53,176 nucleotides of DNA from SIG710 sp045651985 (GTDB lineage Bacteria > Bacillota > Clostridia > Oscillospirales > CAG-272), in contig JAZRTK010000040.1 of assembly GCA_045651985.1 (NCBI GenBank), positions 1 through 53,176 of the forward strand, written 5' to 3'. The notes below the pieces were generated by a model. The model made no database searches. It was not told where the DNA came from and saw only the letters and a list, made by a program, of their open reading frames with translations. The translations under genes were made by a program, and so were the position numbers. Shown here piece by piece: positions 24,380 to 33,152 of this stretch; positions within the stretch are counted from its first letter, which is position 1, and the number at the start of each line of letters is the position of its first letter.

Positions 24380-26851
24380 TCAAAGATTGGTGGGGTTGAA
24401 ATCAAGTGATATCTGGGTATTTGCACCCGACAGGCGGTCGACCGAGAATTTTTTCAGCAGAGCGTCAAATAGAGCGCGGGTGTCGGTGTTGAGCTTGCAT
24501 TTAATGACGAATCGCATTCTGCACCGTCCCTCAGCGCGGTAGATAGGTGCCTCAAAAGGTCCGAACACTACCGTGGGAACGTTTTCAAAATGCCCGCCTT
24601 TTTTTGTCAGCTTCAAATATTCCTCGCGTACTCTTGCGGCGGCGCTCATCATCTCGCGCTCGTCGCGGGAGCTGACGGTTATCAGAGCAATGTCGCAAAA
24701 TGGCGGGAATTTAAGCTGTTGGCGCAATTTTATCTCTCTTGCATAAAAGGTCTCGTAGTCCTGAGAGCAAGCAAGTTTAATAATATCGCTGTCCGGGTTG
24801 CAGGTCTGAATAACCGCAAGACCTCCGCCACCGCTTCGCCCAGCACGGCCTATGACTTGGGTAAGCATTGAGAAGGTGCGCTCCCCTGCGCGATAGTCGT
24901 CAAGGTAAAGAGACGAGTCAGCCAAAAGTACACCTACCAGCTTTACACCGGGAAAATCGTGACCTTTTGTGACCATCTGCGTGCCAAGCAGGATATCGGC
25001 GCGGCGGGCGCGGAAATCGCCCAGGATCTTATCGTAAGAGAATTTGTTTGTGGTGGTATCCGTATCCATTCTCAAAACTTTTGCGTTCGGAACGATCTCG
25101 GCAAGCTCCTGCTCAACTCGCTGTGTGCCGTAACCCATCCTGACCAGCTTGTCGGAGGCGCAGTCGGGGCAGTTTTTTGGCAATGAGATCTTCCTACCGC
25201 AAATATGGCACATGAGATAGCCGTTCTGATAGTTGCTGTCGCTTGTGTGGTAGGTCATTGAAACGCTGCAAGAGGTACAGCGAATGGCGTTACCGCAGCT
25301 GCGGCAGCTGACGAATTTATTGTAGCCTCGGCGGTTGAGGAAAAGCACCGACTGGTTGCCCTCGCTCTGCACGCGGTTAAGCTCGGCACAGAGCTGACCT
25401 CCGATAGGCGAAAGATTTCCGCCCTGTGGCTCGGAGCGCATATCGCAGACTTTTACTGCGGGAAGCTCCGCTCCGCCGTAGCGCTTTGTCAATTTCAGCA
25501 GGGTATACGCACCGCTTTGCGCCTTGTGGTAGCTTTCCAGCGACGGCGTCGCCGAAGCCAGCAACAAAACGGCGGTTTCCGTCGCGCAACGGAAGCGCGC
25601 AACGTCTCGTGCGTGGTACTTTGGATTTTGATCGGATTTGTAGGTAGTCTCCTGCTCCTCGTCCATGATGATAAGTCCCAGATTTTGCACGGGAGAAAAG
25701 ACTGCAGAGCGCGTTCCGATTACCACTTTCGCGTCACCTTTGGAAATTCTTGTGTAAGCGTCAAGGCGCTCGCCTGCCGAAAGCCCCGAATGGACAACCG
25801 CCACCTTTCTGCCGTACCGACGGCAGAAAATGCCGATAGTCTGTGGGGTAAGAGAAATTTCGGGCAAAAGCAGGATAACACTATTGCCTTGGTCAAGGAC
25901 ACGGTCCATAAGCTCAGTCATGACCACCGTCTTTCCGCTTCCCGTAACTCCGTGAAGCAGAGCCGCATGAGGTTTTCCGTCCTCCGACATTTTTATCAGC
26001 GCATCCGCCACCGCTCTCTGCTCGTCGCTCAGGTGATTTTCCGTCCGTTGCCCCTCAGAGTCCGTCTCGTAGGGGTTGCGGTATTTTTCGGTCTTTAAGC
26101 AACGGATAATTCCCTTTTCTTCAAGGGTCTTCAAGGTCGCCGTCGACGCGCCCGTTTCGGCTTTCAGCTGTGTAACGTCCGCATCGGACGAAAGCTTCAG
26201 GAACTCAATGACCGCCCTTTGCGATACCGAGCGTATCTTGCTCTCATCCAATGGCTCCTCGGTCAGGCTGTATCGCTTGCTGTAAAGCTGCTTTGACCTG
26301 TCCTTTAAGCGCATTTCACGAACTATCTTCTTGCCTTTCAGAAGCTTATCCAGCTCGGCGCGATAAATACCGCCGAAAGCGCTTTTCAATCTCGTCTCCG
26401 AAACGAAGCCCTGCTCACAAATGAACGCAAAAACCTGAGCTGTCTGACTGCTTACTCTGGGAGAGAGGGTCGCGTCGTCCGCCGCTCTGTACTGCTCCTC
26501 AAGGGAGGCAAACGCCGCGGCGGGTATCATGGAATGTACCACGTCTCCCAGGGTGCAAAGGCAGTGCTCTTTTACGTAAAGAGCAAGTCTGAGCAACTCG
26601 TCCGACAGGCAAAGCTCGGGCGAGCAACCCGAGGCAATAGGCTTTACAAGTCTTGCCTCGCACTCACATTCACCCGACATTTCGGTAACGATACCTATTC
26701 TTTTTCTGTTTCCTCCTCCGAAAGGCACGACGACAAAGCCTCCCGCCTTGACAGCAGAAAGCATTTCGACGGGCACGAAATAATCGTACGCCCTGTCGGC
26801 GCCAAAGGGCGCATCGAGAATATACACCTTTGCAAAATTCTGTGCGTTCAT
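24380..26851 (-). CDS. priA: Primosomal replication restart helicase PriA
   Basis: An 823-residue superfamily 2 helicase that reloads the replisome at stalled forks. Walker A is GVTGSGKT (301-308) and the DEEQ box is near 398-401. A zinc-binding insertion with eight cysteines starts at CRSCGNAIRC and runs to CPDCAS. The N-terminal 3-prime DNA-binding domain and winged helix occupy about 1-270. Order rpoZ-priA-def-fmt matches Bacillus except that coaBC, normally between rpoZ and priA, is missing. The start has GAAGGG before the ATG. Confidence 0.97.
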   Translation of the reverse strand: MNAQNFAKVYILDAPFGADRAYDYFVPVEMLSAVKAGGFVVVPFGGGNRKRIGIVTEMSGECECEARLVKPIASGCSPELCLSDELLRLALYVKEHCLCTLGDVVHSMIPAAAFASLEEQYRAADDATLSPRVSSQTAQVFAFICEQGFVSETRLKSAFGGIYRAELDKLLKGKKIVREMRLKDRSKQLYSKRYSLTEEPLDESKIRSVSQRAVIEFLKLSSDADVTQLKAETGASTATLKTLEEKGIIRCLKTEKYRNPYETDSEGQRTENHLSDEQRAVADALIKMSEDGKPHAALLHGVTGSGKTVVMTELMDRVLDQGNSVILLLPEISLTPQTIGIFCRRYGRKVAVVHSGLSAGERLDAYTRISKGDAKVVIGTRSAVFSPVQNLGLIIMDEEQETTYKSDQNPKYHARDVARFRCATETAVLLLASATPSLESYHKAQSGAYTLLKLTKRYGGAELPAVKVCDMRSEPQGGNLSPIGGQLCAELNRVQSEGNQSVLFLNRRGYNKFVSCRSCGNAIRCTSCSVSMTYHTSDSNYQNGYLMCHICGRKISLPKNCPDCASDKLVRMGYGTQRVEQELAEIVPNAKVLRMDTDTTTNKFSYDKILGDFRARRADILLGTQMVTKGHDFPGVKLVGVLLADSSLYLDDYRAGERTFSMLTQVIGRAGRSGGGGLAVIQTCNPDSDIIKLACSQDYETFYAREIKLRQQLKFPPFCDIALITVSSRDEREMMSAAARVREEYLKLTKKGGHFENVPTVVFGPFEAPIYRAEGRCRMRFVIKCKLNTDTRALFDALLKKFSVDRLSGANTQISLDFNPTNL

Positions 26852-26875
26852 ATGGTCCCTTCGGATTTTGAGAAA

Positions 26876-27298
26876 TTACTCCTCTGTTTCCTCTGCCTCG
26901 TCCTCTTCGGAAATATCCTCTGTCATGCTCTCGTCGTCATCGTCGCCAAAGAACACGGGATCGTTTCTTCTTGCTTCCTCCTCGAGACGTCTCTGCTCTG
27001 CCTCGGCTATACGCTGAGCTCTCTTTACCTCCGCCTCCTCGGGGCTGAGAATGGCGAACTCGCCCGTATGCATACGCTTGATGGCGCACTTTACCGCCTT
27101 TTCGTCTCTGTATTCCTTTGTTACCATGTTAAGGATAGCCTTGTCGGACTCCTTGTTTGCAGCAGCCATCTTATCTGCCGCATCTCTTTCGCGTACGTAC
27201 TCATCGGTAATAATGCGCGCGCACTTTGCGGTAGCTATAGCCAGCTCGTAACGGTTGATCTTGTTTTTTGTCAGGTCCTGAATTGTTGGGTAGATCAT
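26876..27298 (-). CDS. rpoZ: RNA polymerase omega subunit with acidic C-terminal extension
   Basis: The first 65 or so of 140 residues match RpoZ: the opening MIYPTIQDL, then NRYELAIATAKCAR, which clamps the beta-prime subunit. The second half is a family-atypical extension, first a basic helical stretch (EEAEVKRAQRIAEAEQRR) and then a tail almost entirely of Asp and Glu. Omega aids assembly and stability of RNA polymerase. Bacillus omega is about half this length. The gene lies between gmk and priA as expected from conserved order. The role of the extension is unknown. Confidence 0.9.
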   Translation of the reverse strand: MIYPTIQDLTKNKINRYELAIATAKCARIITDEYVRERDAADKMAAANKESDKAILNMVTKEYRDEKAVKCAIKRMHTGEFAILSPEEAEVKRAQRIAEAEQRRLEEEARRNDPVFFGDDDDESMTEDISEEDEAEETEE

Positions 27299-27348
27299 AG
27301 TGAATTAAAACTCCTTGTAAAAATGTTTTATGTTAATTTCTTATTTTT

Positions 27349-27960
27349 TTACTGACCGAGGAATTTCCGCTCGGCATCGGGATTGCGGCGGCGGCTCAGG
27401 CGCTCAGCACGGATAATGGACGAGATGTCCTGTGCACATTCCTCTGCGGCACCGTCTTGGTTATATACTATGTAGTCGTAGATGCCAAGCTGCTTTATTT
27501 CCTCTCTCGCCTGAGCCAGACGGGCGAGAATTTTATCTTCAGGCTCGGTGCCTCTGCCGCGCAGGCGCTTCTCCTGCTCGGCGTGAGATGGCGGTAAAAG
27601 CATTATAAGCACCGCATCGGGGCAGAGGCGTTTTACGTTGCCCGCGCCCTCCACCTCAATTTCAAGTATGAGGTTCTTTCCTGCGTCAAGCACCTCCTCG
27701 GCTTCCTTTTTGGGAGTGCCGTAGAAGTTTCCGCAATATTCGGTGTACTCAAGGATACCGCCCTGCTCGATCCGTGATCTGAAATCGTCGGCAGTGATGA
27801 AATGGTAGTTTACGCCGTCCACCTCACCGGGTCTGGGCGCTCGGGTAGTAGCGGAGACAGAATAAGCGATATCCCGCTCCATTTCCATAAGGTATTTTAT
27901 CACGGTACCCTTGCCGCTTCCGGCAGGACCGCTGATAACAAGCAACAGACCGCGGCTCAT
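27349..27960 (-). CDS. gmk: Guanylate kinase
   Basis: A 203-residue enzyme that phosphorylates GMP to GDP. The P-loop GPAGSGKG is at residues 11-18, followed by the GMP-binding segment SATTRAPRPGEVDGVNYHF and the lid region. The start overlaps the remA stop by four bases (ATGA), so the two are coupled. Order yicC-remA-gmk-rpoZ is the same as in Bacillus subtilis. All expected motifs are present. Confidence 0.97.
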   Translation of the reverse strand: MSRGLLLVISGPAGSGKGTVIKYLMEMERDIAYSVSATTRAPRPGEVDGVNYHFITADDFRSRIEQGGILEYTEYCGNFYGTPKKEAEEVLDAGKNLILEIEVEGAGNVKRLCPDAVLIMLLPPSHAEQEKRLRGRGTEPEDKILARLAQAREEIKQLGIYDYIVYNQDGAAEECAQDISSIIRAERLSRRRNPDAERKFLGQ

Positions 27961-28229
27961 GCTTCCTCGTCCTCCCCGTCGTCTGTGTCGTCGGTGTCGT
28001 TTTCAAGACGGTTTGCTATAGTCTCCGCCTGAATGGCGGAAAGAATGACAAGGTCGCTGTCGGTAACGATAACGGCGCGTGTGCGGCGGCCGCAGGTGAC
28101 GTCAATAACCCGTCCCGCGTCCTTTGAATCCTGAATAAGTCTTTTAATGGGCGCCGAGTCGGACGCAGCAAGCGCCACTACTCTGTCGGCGGCGACCATG
28201 TTTCCAAAGCCTACGTTAATAAATTTCAT
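27957..28229 (-). CDS. remA: RemA-like extracellular matrix/osmoprotection regulator (DUF370)
   Basis: A 90-residue DNA-binding protein of the RemA/DUF370 family: KFINVGFGNMV at the front, SAPIKRLIQDSKDAG in the middle and CGRRTRAVIVTDSDLVILSA near the end match the Bacillus regulator of biofilm matrix and osmoprotection genes. In Clostridia its targets are unknown. A C-terminal acidic tail (DDTDDGEDEE) is added. ATG 28229 is chosen because GGAGGCG is placed before it; an in-frame ATG at 28250 has no such site and would overlap yicC. Confidence 0.93.
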   Translation of the reverse strand: MKFINVGFGNMVAADRVVALAASDSAPIKRLIQDSKDAGRVIDVTCGRRTRAVIVTDSDLVILSAIQAETIANRLENDTDDTDDGEDEEA

Positions 28230-28242
28230 TTTTTCGCCTCCG

Positions 28243-29127
28243 TTACTCAAGATTCTGTATCTGTTCTCTGACCTTTTCGAATTCGTTCTTTACGTCCACC
28301 ACGATGTGGGCGATATCGGCGCTGTTGCACTTGGAGCCGATAGTGTTTATCTCTCGGTTCATCTCCTGAAGCAAAAAGTCAAGCCGTCTGCCCGCGGGCT
28401 CCTTTGACGCGGCAATGTCGTAGAAGGCGTCAAAATGTGAGTTCAGGCGCACCACTTCTTCGTCTATTGCCACCTTGTCCGCAAAGAGCGCGCACTCGGT
28501 AAGTATTCTGTTCTCATCCGCCGTCACCTTGTTGTCGGCGAGCACCTTGCGGAGCTTTTCCTCAAGGCGGGACTTGTAGGAAGAAATATCCTCCTGCGAG
28601 CGTCGGTCGACCTCACCTATCATCGTTCGGATAGACTCGATCTTACGGGCAATATCACAGCGCAGTCTTTCACCCTCGCGCTCTCTCGCCTCAAAGAAGA
28701 CCTCAAGGGCGGAGTCAAGAGCACACTTTACCGTCTGCCAGTCCTTTTCCTCGTCCTCCTCGGGCTTTTTCACCGTAAGAACGTCGGGCATTCTGGCGAT
28801 GTTCATGACGCTTATATCATCGCGCACCCCAAGCTCGTCACGCAGTGAGGTCAAAGCGTTAAAATATCCGAGAGCCAGACCCATGTCGCAGTTTATCTGC
28901 GCGTCCGAGCTTTCCAGCACTTCAACGCCTATATAAACGTCAACCTTACCACGGGAAACGCCCTTATCACGAAGGTAGGTCTTTACTCTTTCCTCAAGAA
29001 AGGAAAATACGCGGGAAATCTTTACGGTGCAGTCAAGAAAACGGCTGTTCACGCTCTTTATCTCGACCGTAATATCCTTTCCGTCAAGCGCTCCCTTGAA
29101 GCGCCCGAAGGCTGTCATACTTCTCAT
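28243..29127 (-). CDS. YicC/YloC family endoribonuclease
   Basis: A 294-residue member of the YicC/YloC family of endoribonucleases, which in Escherichia coli and Bacillus act on RNA turnover. It opens with RSMTAFGR and the adjacent IEIKSVNSRFLD-like segment (here VEIKSVNSRFLD), and ends with the family box QEMNREINTIGSKCNSADI. ATG 29127 is preferred over ATG 29133 because GAGGTG is eight bases upstream of the former and only two from the latter. It is the first gene of the long operon and has a consensus promoter 43-71 bases upstream. Confidence 0.93.
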   Translation of the reverse strand: MRSMTAFGRFKGALDGKDITVEIKSVNSRFLDCTVKISRVFSFLEERVKTYLRDKGVSRGKVDVYIGVEVLESSDAQINCDMGLALGYFNALTSLRDELGVRDDISVMNIARMPDVLTVKKPEEDEEKDWQTVKCALDSALEVFFEAREREGERLRCDIARKIESIRTMIGEVDRRSQEDISSYKSRLEEKLRKVLADNKVTADENRILTECALFADKVAIDEEVVRLNSHFDAFYDIAASKEPAGRRLDFLLQEMNREINTIGSKCNSADIAHIVVDVKNEFEKVREQIQNLE

Positions 29128-29170
29128 ATTCATACCACCTCAAAAATATAGTTATAGATATACATAATAT

Positions 29171-29199
29171 ATGATACCTCATTTTTTCCCCGTTGTCAA
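29171..29199 (-). promoter_or_regulatory. Sigma-A promoter of the yicC-rsgA operon
   Basis: On the minus strand TTGACA (29199-29194), a 17-base spacer and TATCAT (29176-29171). It is the only strong promoter seen before the 14-gene operon. Confidence 0.88.
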
Positions 29200-29291
29200 C
29201 TTTTTTAACCATTTTAGATTGCTTTTCATAAAAAAATCACAGAACGAACGCACCTTATTCAAGGCGAATTGTTAAAATACATGACAGGGTC

Positions 29292-29320
29292 TTGAAAAAA
29301 ATAAAAAAGTGTGATACAAT
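29292..29320 (+). promoter_or_regulatory. Sigma-A promoter of the RNHCP-ABC operon
   Basis: TTGAAA (29292-29297), a 17-base spacer and TACAAT (29315-29320) with an extended -10 TG at 29312-29313. It starts the second Gld-type operon. Confidence 0.82.
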
Positions 29321-29372
29321 ACGATGAATATATTAAAATCGGGTATTGGGTCTGCAGAAAGGAGCGGTCGGC

Positions 29373-29699
29373 ATGGAAGTAAAAAGATTTACGAAAAACG
29401 ACAGCGGATTTATCTGCGCCGGCTGCAAAAAAGAGGTGCGCGGTCTGGGATATTCATCCCGCAATCACTGCCCCTTTTGCCTGTGCTCCCTGCACGTTGA
29501 TATAAACCCCGGGGACAGAGCGAACGACTGCGGAGGGCTCATGGAGCCTGTGCGTGTAGAACCCGACCCCAAAAAGGGCTACGTTATCGTCCACAAATGC
29601 ACCAAATGCGGCGAGATCAAGCGCAACCGCGCCGCTCACGAGGCAAAGGACCAGCCCGACGACATAAAGCTTCTGATAAAACTTACTGCGGGAAGATGA
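29373..29699 (+). CDS. RNHCP domain zinc-binding protein
   Basis: A 108-residue cytoplasmic protein of the RNHCP family, named for the motif RNHCPFC seen here. Two zinc knuckles are visible: CAGCKKEV paired with HCPFC, and CTKCGEIKRNRAAH near the C terminus. The family has no established function; the folds suggest RNA or protein binding. ATG 29373 has AAAGGAG upstream and is preferred over an in-frame start at 29346. It is followed 34 bases later by the ATPase gene of the second Gld-type system, with no promoter between, so it is probably the first gene of that operon. Confidence 0.85.
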   Translation: MEVKRFTKNDSGFICAGCKKEVRGLGYSSRNHCPFCLCSLHVDINPGDRANDCGGLMEPVRVEPDPKKGYVIVHKCTKCGEIKRNRAAHEAKDQPDDIKLLIKLTAGR

Positions 29700-29733
29700 G
29701 TTTCCAAAAAACGTAAAAACGAAAGGACACCAC

Positions 29734-30810
29734 ATGATTAAGATCGAACATTTGGTAAAAACCTACGGCAATTTCACCGCCGTCGACGATATCTCATTCG
29801 AGGTGGGCGCGGGTGAGATCGTAGGATTCCTGGGCCCCAACGGTGCGGGAAAGAGTACTACCATGAATATGCTGACAGGCTACCTGTCCTCAACTGCGGG
29901 CAGCATCGAGATCGACGGCATCGACATTTTAGCAAAACCTCTGGAGGCAAAAAAGAGAATAGGATACCTGCCCGAGCAGCCCCCTCTTTACTTTGACATG
30001 ACCGTAAAGGAGTACCTTGATTTCGCTTACGACCTCAAGGGCTGCAAGCTTGACCGCAAAAAGCACATTGACGAGATCTGCGAGGTGGTGAAGATAAAGG
30101 ACGTTTACCACAAGCTCATCGGCCACCTTTCAAAGGGATACAAGCAGAGAGTCGGTATCGCACAGGTACTTATCGGCAACCCCAAGGTGATCATCTTTGA
30201 CGAGCCGACAATAGGCCTTGACCCAAAGCAAATAATCGAGATAAGAAACCTGATCCGCAACTTGGGTCGCGACCACACGGTCATTTTGAGCACCCACATT
30301 CTGCAGGAGGTCCAGGCGGTCTGCGACCGAATTATCATCATCAACAAAGGCCAGATCGTAGCGGACGAGCTGACCGAGAATATAACACGCGCAGTTGAGA
30401 CGAGCCGTCGCTTCAGCGCAAAGATCTGCGGTCCTCAGCGCGAGGTTCTGGCTATGCTTCGCGAAAAGCCCGGCATCGTTTACGCCGAACCGCTGGCAGA
30501 GCGTGACGGCGACGCCTTCACTTACATGATAGAGAGCGACGTCGGAGTCGATATCCGCAAAACTCTTTTCTATACTCTTGCCGAGCGCGGCTGGCCGCTC
30601 ATCGGTCTCGAATCCCTTGGCATGAGCCTGGAGGACATCTTTATCTCTATCGTCGATGCCGAGGGCAAAAAGAAGACCGAAAAGTCTTCCCGTTCCCGTG
30701 TAAAGCGAGGAACAGACGCCGAGCGCGACGTAGCAGCAAAGATAATGGAAAAGACCGCCCAAACCCAAAGATCCGCCGCAAAGAGCATCTTTGACCGTCG
30801 GGACGGCTGA
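29734..30810 (+). CDS. ABC transporter ATP-binding protein, Gld-type system 2
   Basis: A 358-residue ATPase clearly paralogous to the one at 2922: Walker A GPNGAGKST (34-42), LSKGYKQR signature, IIFDEPT Walker B and the STHILQE H-loop all align without gaps in the first half. It should power the permease encoded next. In place of the acidic tail of its paralogue, the last 50 or so residues are strongly basic (KKKTEKSSRSRVKRG and RRDG at the end). AAAGGACACC precedes the start. The substrate is unknown. The pairing of two near-identical systems within one window suggests duplication followed by divergence. Confidence 0.93.
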   Translation: MIKIEHLVKTYGNFTAVDDISFEVGAGEIVGFLGPNGAGKSTTMNMLTGYLSSTAGSIEIDGIDILAKPLEAKKRIGYLPEQPPLYFDMTVKEYLDFAYDLKGCKLDRKKHIDEICEVVKIKDVYHKLIGHLSKGYKQRVGIAQVLIGNPKVIIFDEPTIGLDPKQIIEIRNLIRNLGRDHTVILSTHILQEVQAVCDRIIIINKGQIVADELTENITRAVETSRRFSAKICGPQREVLAMLREKPGIVYAEPLAERDGDAFTYMIESDVGVDIRKTLFYTLAERGWPLIGLESLGMSLEDIFISIVDAEGKKKTEKSSRSRVKRGTDAERDVAAKIMEKTAQTQRSAAKSIFDRRDG

Positions 30811-30842
30811 CAGGACGCCAAAAGAAAGGAAAAGACAAACAA

Positions 30843-31601
30843 ATGCTCGCAATATACTTAAAAGAACTGCGTTCGTATTTCATCAACGCGATAGGATACG
30901 TGTATATAGGTATCTTCCTTGCCATATCCGCTCTGCTGTTCTGCTATACGACGCTCCTATCAAGCACCTACAGCACCGCAAACTATTTCAGTATGCTTAT
31001 TTTGGTGCTGGTCGTACTTATCCCCCTGCTTACCATGAAGCTCTTTGCCGAAGAGAAAAAGCTCCGCACCGAGCAGATGCTTCTCACCGCGCCCGTTTCC
31101 ATTACGGGAATGGTGCTGGGCAAATATTTTGCCGCATTTACCATGTACGCAGGATCCGTTCTCATCTCCTGCATAAACTTCATTCCTTTATACGCCGTGG
31201 CGGCAATGGAGAGAAGTGAGGCAGGTCAGCAGTCAAATTACATTCACATCGGACCCTCCGATGCACAAATTTTAGGTTCTCTTGTGGGAATCCTCTTTAT
31301 CGGTGCGGTATTTATTGCGGTGGGTATGTTTATTTCCACTCTCACCGAGAACCAGCTGGCGGCGGCGGTCATTACAATTGCGTCCCTTATCGGAATGCTT
31401 GCGCCCGCCACCATCAACAACGAGGCAATTATTCCCAGCTACGCGGTACGTTTCGTTATCGACTGGGTCAATATCCTCAGCCGTTTTGCAAACTTCAGCG
31501 CCGGCAAGTTCGATTTTGCCGCTATATTCTACTACATCTCCCTTTGCAGTGTGTTCGTTTTCGCCACGGTCCGCGTCTACGACAAGAGACGCTGGGGTTA
31601 A
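30843..31601 (+). CDS. ABC-2 permease (GldF-like), Gld-type system 2
   Basis: A 252-residue membrane protein with about six helices and the same plan as the permease at 4019: an N-terminal LKELRSYFINAIGYVYIGIF entry helix and the loop FAEEKKLRTEQMLLTAPVS. It is 35 residues shorter than that paralogue. It should form the transport path for the second Gld-type ABC system. The start codon has a relatively distant ribosome-binding site (AAAGGA about 13 bases away), so expression may depend on coupling to the ATPase. Confidence 0.9.
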   Translation: MLAIYLKELRSYFINAIGYVYIGIFLAISALLFCYTTLLSSTYSTANYFSMLILVLVVLIPLLTMKLFAEEKKLRTEQMLLTAPVSITGMVLGKYFAAFTMYAGSVLISCINFIPLYAVAAMERSEAGQQSNYIHIGPSDAQILGSLVGILFIGAVFIAVGMFISTLTENQLAAAVITIASLIGMLAPATINNEAIIPSYAVRFVIDWVNILSRFANFSAGKFDFAAIFYYISLCSVFVFATVRVYDKRRWG

Positions 31602-31613
31602 AGGAGGCGGAAA

Positions 31614-33152
31614 ATGAAAAGCTATAATCAGAACAAAAGGCTGCGCTACGGCGGAATCTCCGTAGCTCTGACTGCCGCTTTTATTACTATCGTTATCGTT
31701 TCGAACGTAGTCTTCTCCGCTTTTGCGGAAAAATTCCGTTGGTATATCGATATGACCCCCGAGGAGCTTTACACGGTCTCCGACGAGTGCATCGAGTTGC
31801 TTTCGAACGTAGATAAGGACGTAAAAATTCTTTTCTGCTCCGACCCCGACACCTTAAATGACACCAACACCTCCCGTCTCGTTTACAACACCGCGCTCCA
31901 GCTTCAGAAGAAGTTAAAGAACGTGAGGGTCGAGACGGTGAACATCATCGACAACCGCTCGGCGGTAAGCAAGTACAAGACCACCGCCACCACCAATATC
32001 AAGACCACCGACGTTATTATTGAGAGCGGTACCGAATTCAGACAGCTCTCACTTGAATCCTTCTACACCTTCAACAATAATAACGAGGTATGGGCATACA
32101 ACGCAGAAGCAAAGTTCGCCTCCACCATTATCGCCGTCACCCGCGCCGAATCCCCCGTTTGCGCAGTACTTACCAACCACGGCGAGGCGGTAACAGACAT
32201 TCACCTGCTTGAGCTTATTACCAACGCGGGCTATGAATATCAGCTCATCGACCTTTCAAAGGACGAGATACCTCAGGACTGCCGTCTTATGGTGTGCTAC
32301 AACCCCACATCCGACTTCCTGACAAAGAAGGACGCAGGCTCGGATATTTCCGAAATAGACAAGCTGGAAAAGTTCCTTGACGGCGTAAACGCCTTCATGC
32401 TCTTCGTTTCCCCCAGCACACCCGTTCTTCCCAATCTTGAAGAATATATGTACGAGTGGGGAATTGAGTTCGGTAGATATGCAGACGAAAACAATCGTCT
32501 TAACCCCGGTATCGTAAAGGACCCCTCTCACTCTATCGACTATGCAAACTACAACGTCGTTGCAGAATACGTAACGGGCGAGGGAACACTCGGAACACAG
32601 GTGAATCAGGACCTGACAAATGCGGGCACAGCCCCCAAGGTGATATTCCCCGACGCTATGCCCCTTCGCCACTCGGACAGCTATGATGAAAAGGGCTACT
32701 ACTCATCAAACGGTATCACAAGACAGATAAACGACATCTTCGTGACCAGCGCCGATGCGTTCGTTGAGGCAAACCAAGAGACAGTTCAGAAGGCTGACAA
32801 GTACAACAAGATACCCCTGCTCACAATTACCACTCAGGGCAGACAGCTGGGCAACTCCACCAACACCGAATACTCCTACGTTATGGTCAGCGGTTCCACC
32901 GATTTCGCATCAGGTCAGCAGCTCACCTCAAACGTGTACGGAAACAGCGAATCTCTCTACTCCATGATGAGAATTATGCAAAAAGAGATCGTATATATGG
33001 ACTTTGGCAGAAAGCCCTTTGCCACCACCGAGATTGAAAGCCTGACGGCAGCTGACGCAAAAACAACAACGGCACTTCTTGCTATCATTCCCGCCACCGT
33101 GGTATTCATCTCGGGCATCGCTATTATCTACGTAAGGAGAAAGCGTGCATGA
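31614..33152 (+). CDS. GldG-like ABC auxiliary membrane protein, system 2
   Basis: A 512-residue protein with an N-terminal membrane helix (about 17-38), a large extracytoplasmic part and a C-terminal helix before a basic end, the same layout as the protein at 4899. Shared features include IDMTPEELYTVS right after the first helix and CAVLTNHGEA in the middle. It is assigned to the GldG/COG3225 family. The start has AAAGGAGGCG upstream. Its stop overlaps the next start (ATGA). The substrate and mechanism are unknown; in Bacteroidota relatives take part in gliding, for which there is no evidence here. Confidence 0.85.
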   Translation: MKSYNQNKRLRYGGISVALTAAFITIVIVSNVVFSAFAEKFRWYIDMTPEELYTVSDECIELLSNVDKDVKILFCSDPDTLNDTNTSRLVYNTALQLQKKLKNVRVETVNIIDNRSAVSKYKTTATTNIKTTDVIIESGTEFRQLSLESFYTFNNNNEVWAYNAEAKFASTIIAVTRAESPVCAVLTNHGEAVTDIHLLELITNAGYEYQLIDLSKDEIPQDCRLMVCYNPTSDFLTKKDAGSDISEIDKLEKFLDGVNAFMLFVSPSTPVLPNLEEYMYEWGIEFGRYADENNRLNPGIVKDPSHSIDYANYNVVAEYVTGEGTLGTQVNQDLTNAGTAPKVIFPDAMPLRHSDSYDEKGYYSSNGITRQINDIFVTSADAFVEANQETVQKADKYNKIPLLTITTQGRQLGNSTNTEYSYVMVSGSTDFASGQQLTSNVYGNSESLYSMMRIMQKEIVYMDFGRKPFATTEIESLTAADAKTTTALLAIIPATVVFISGIAIIYVRRKRA

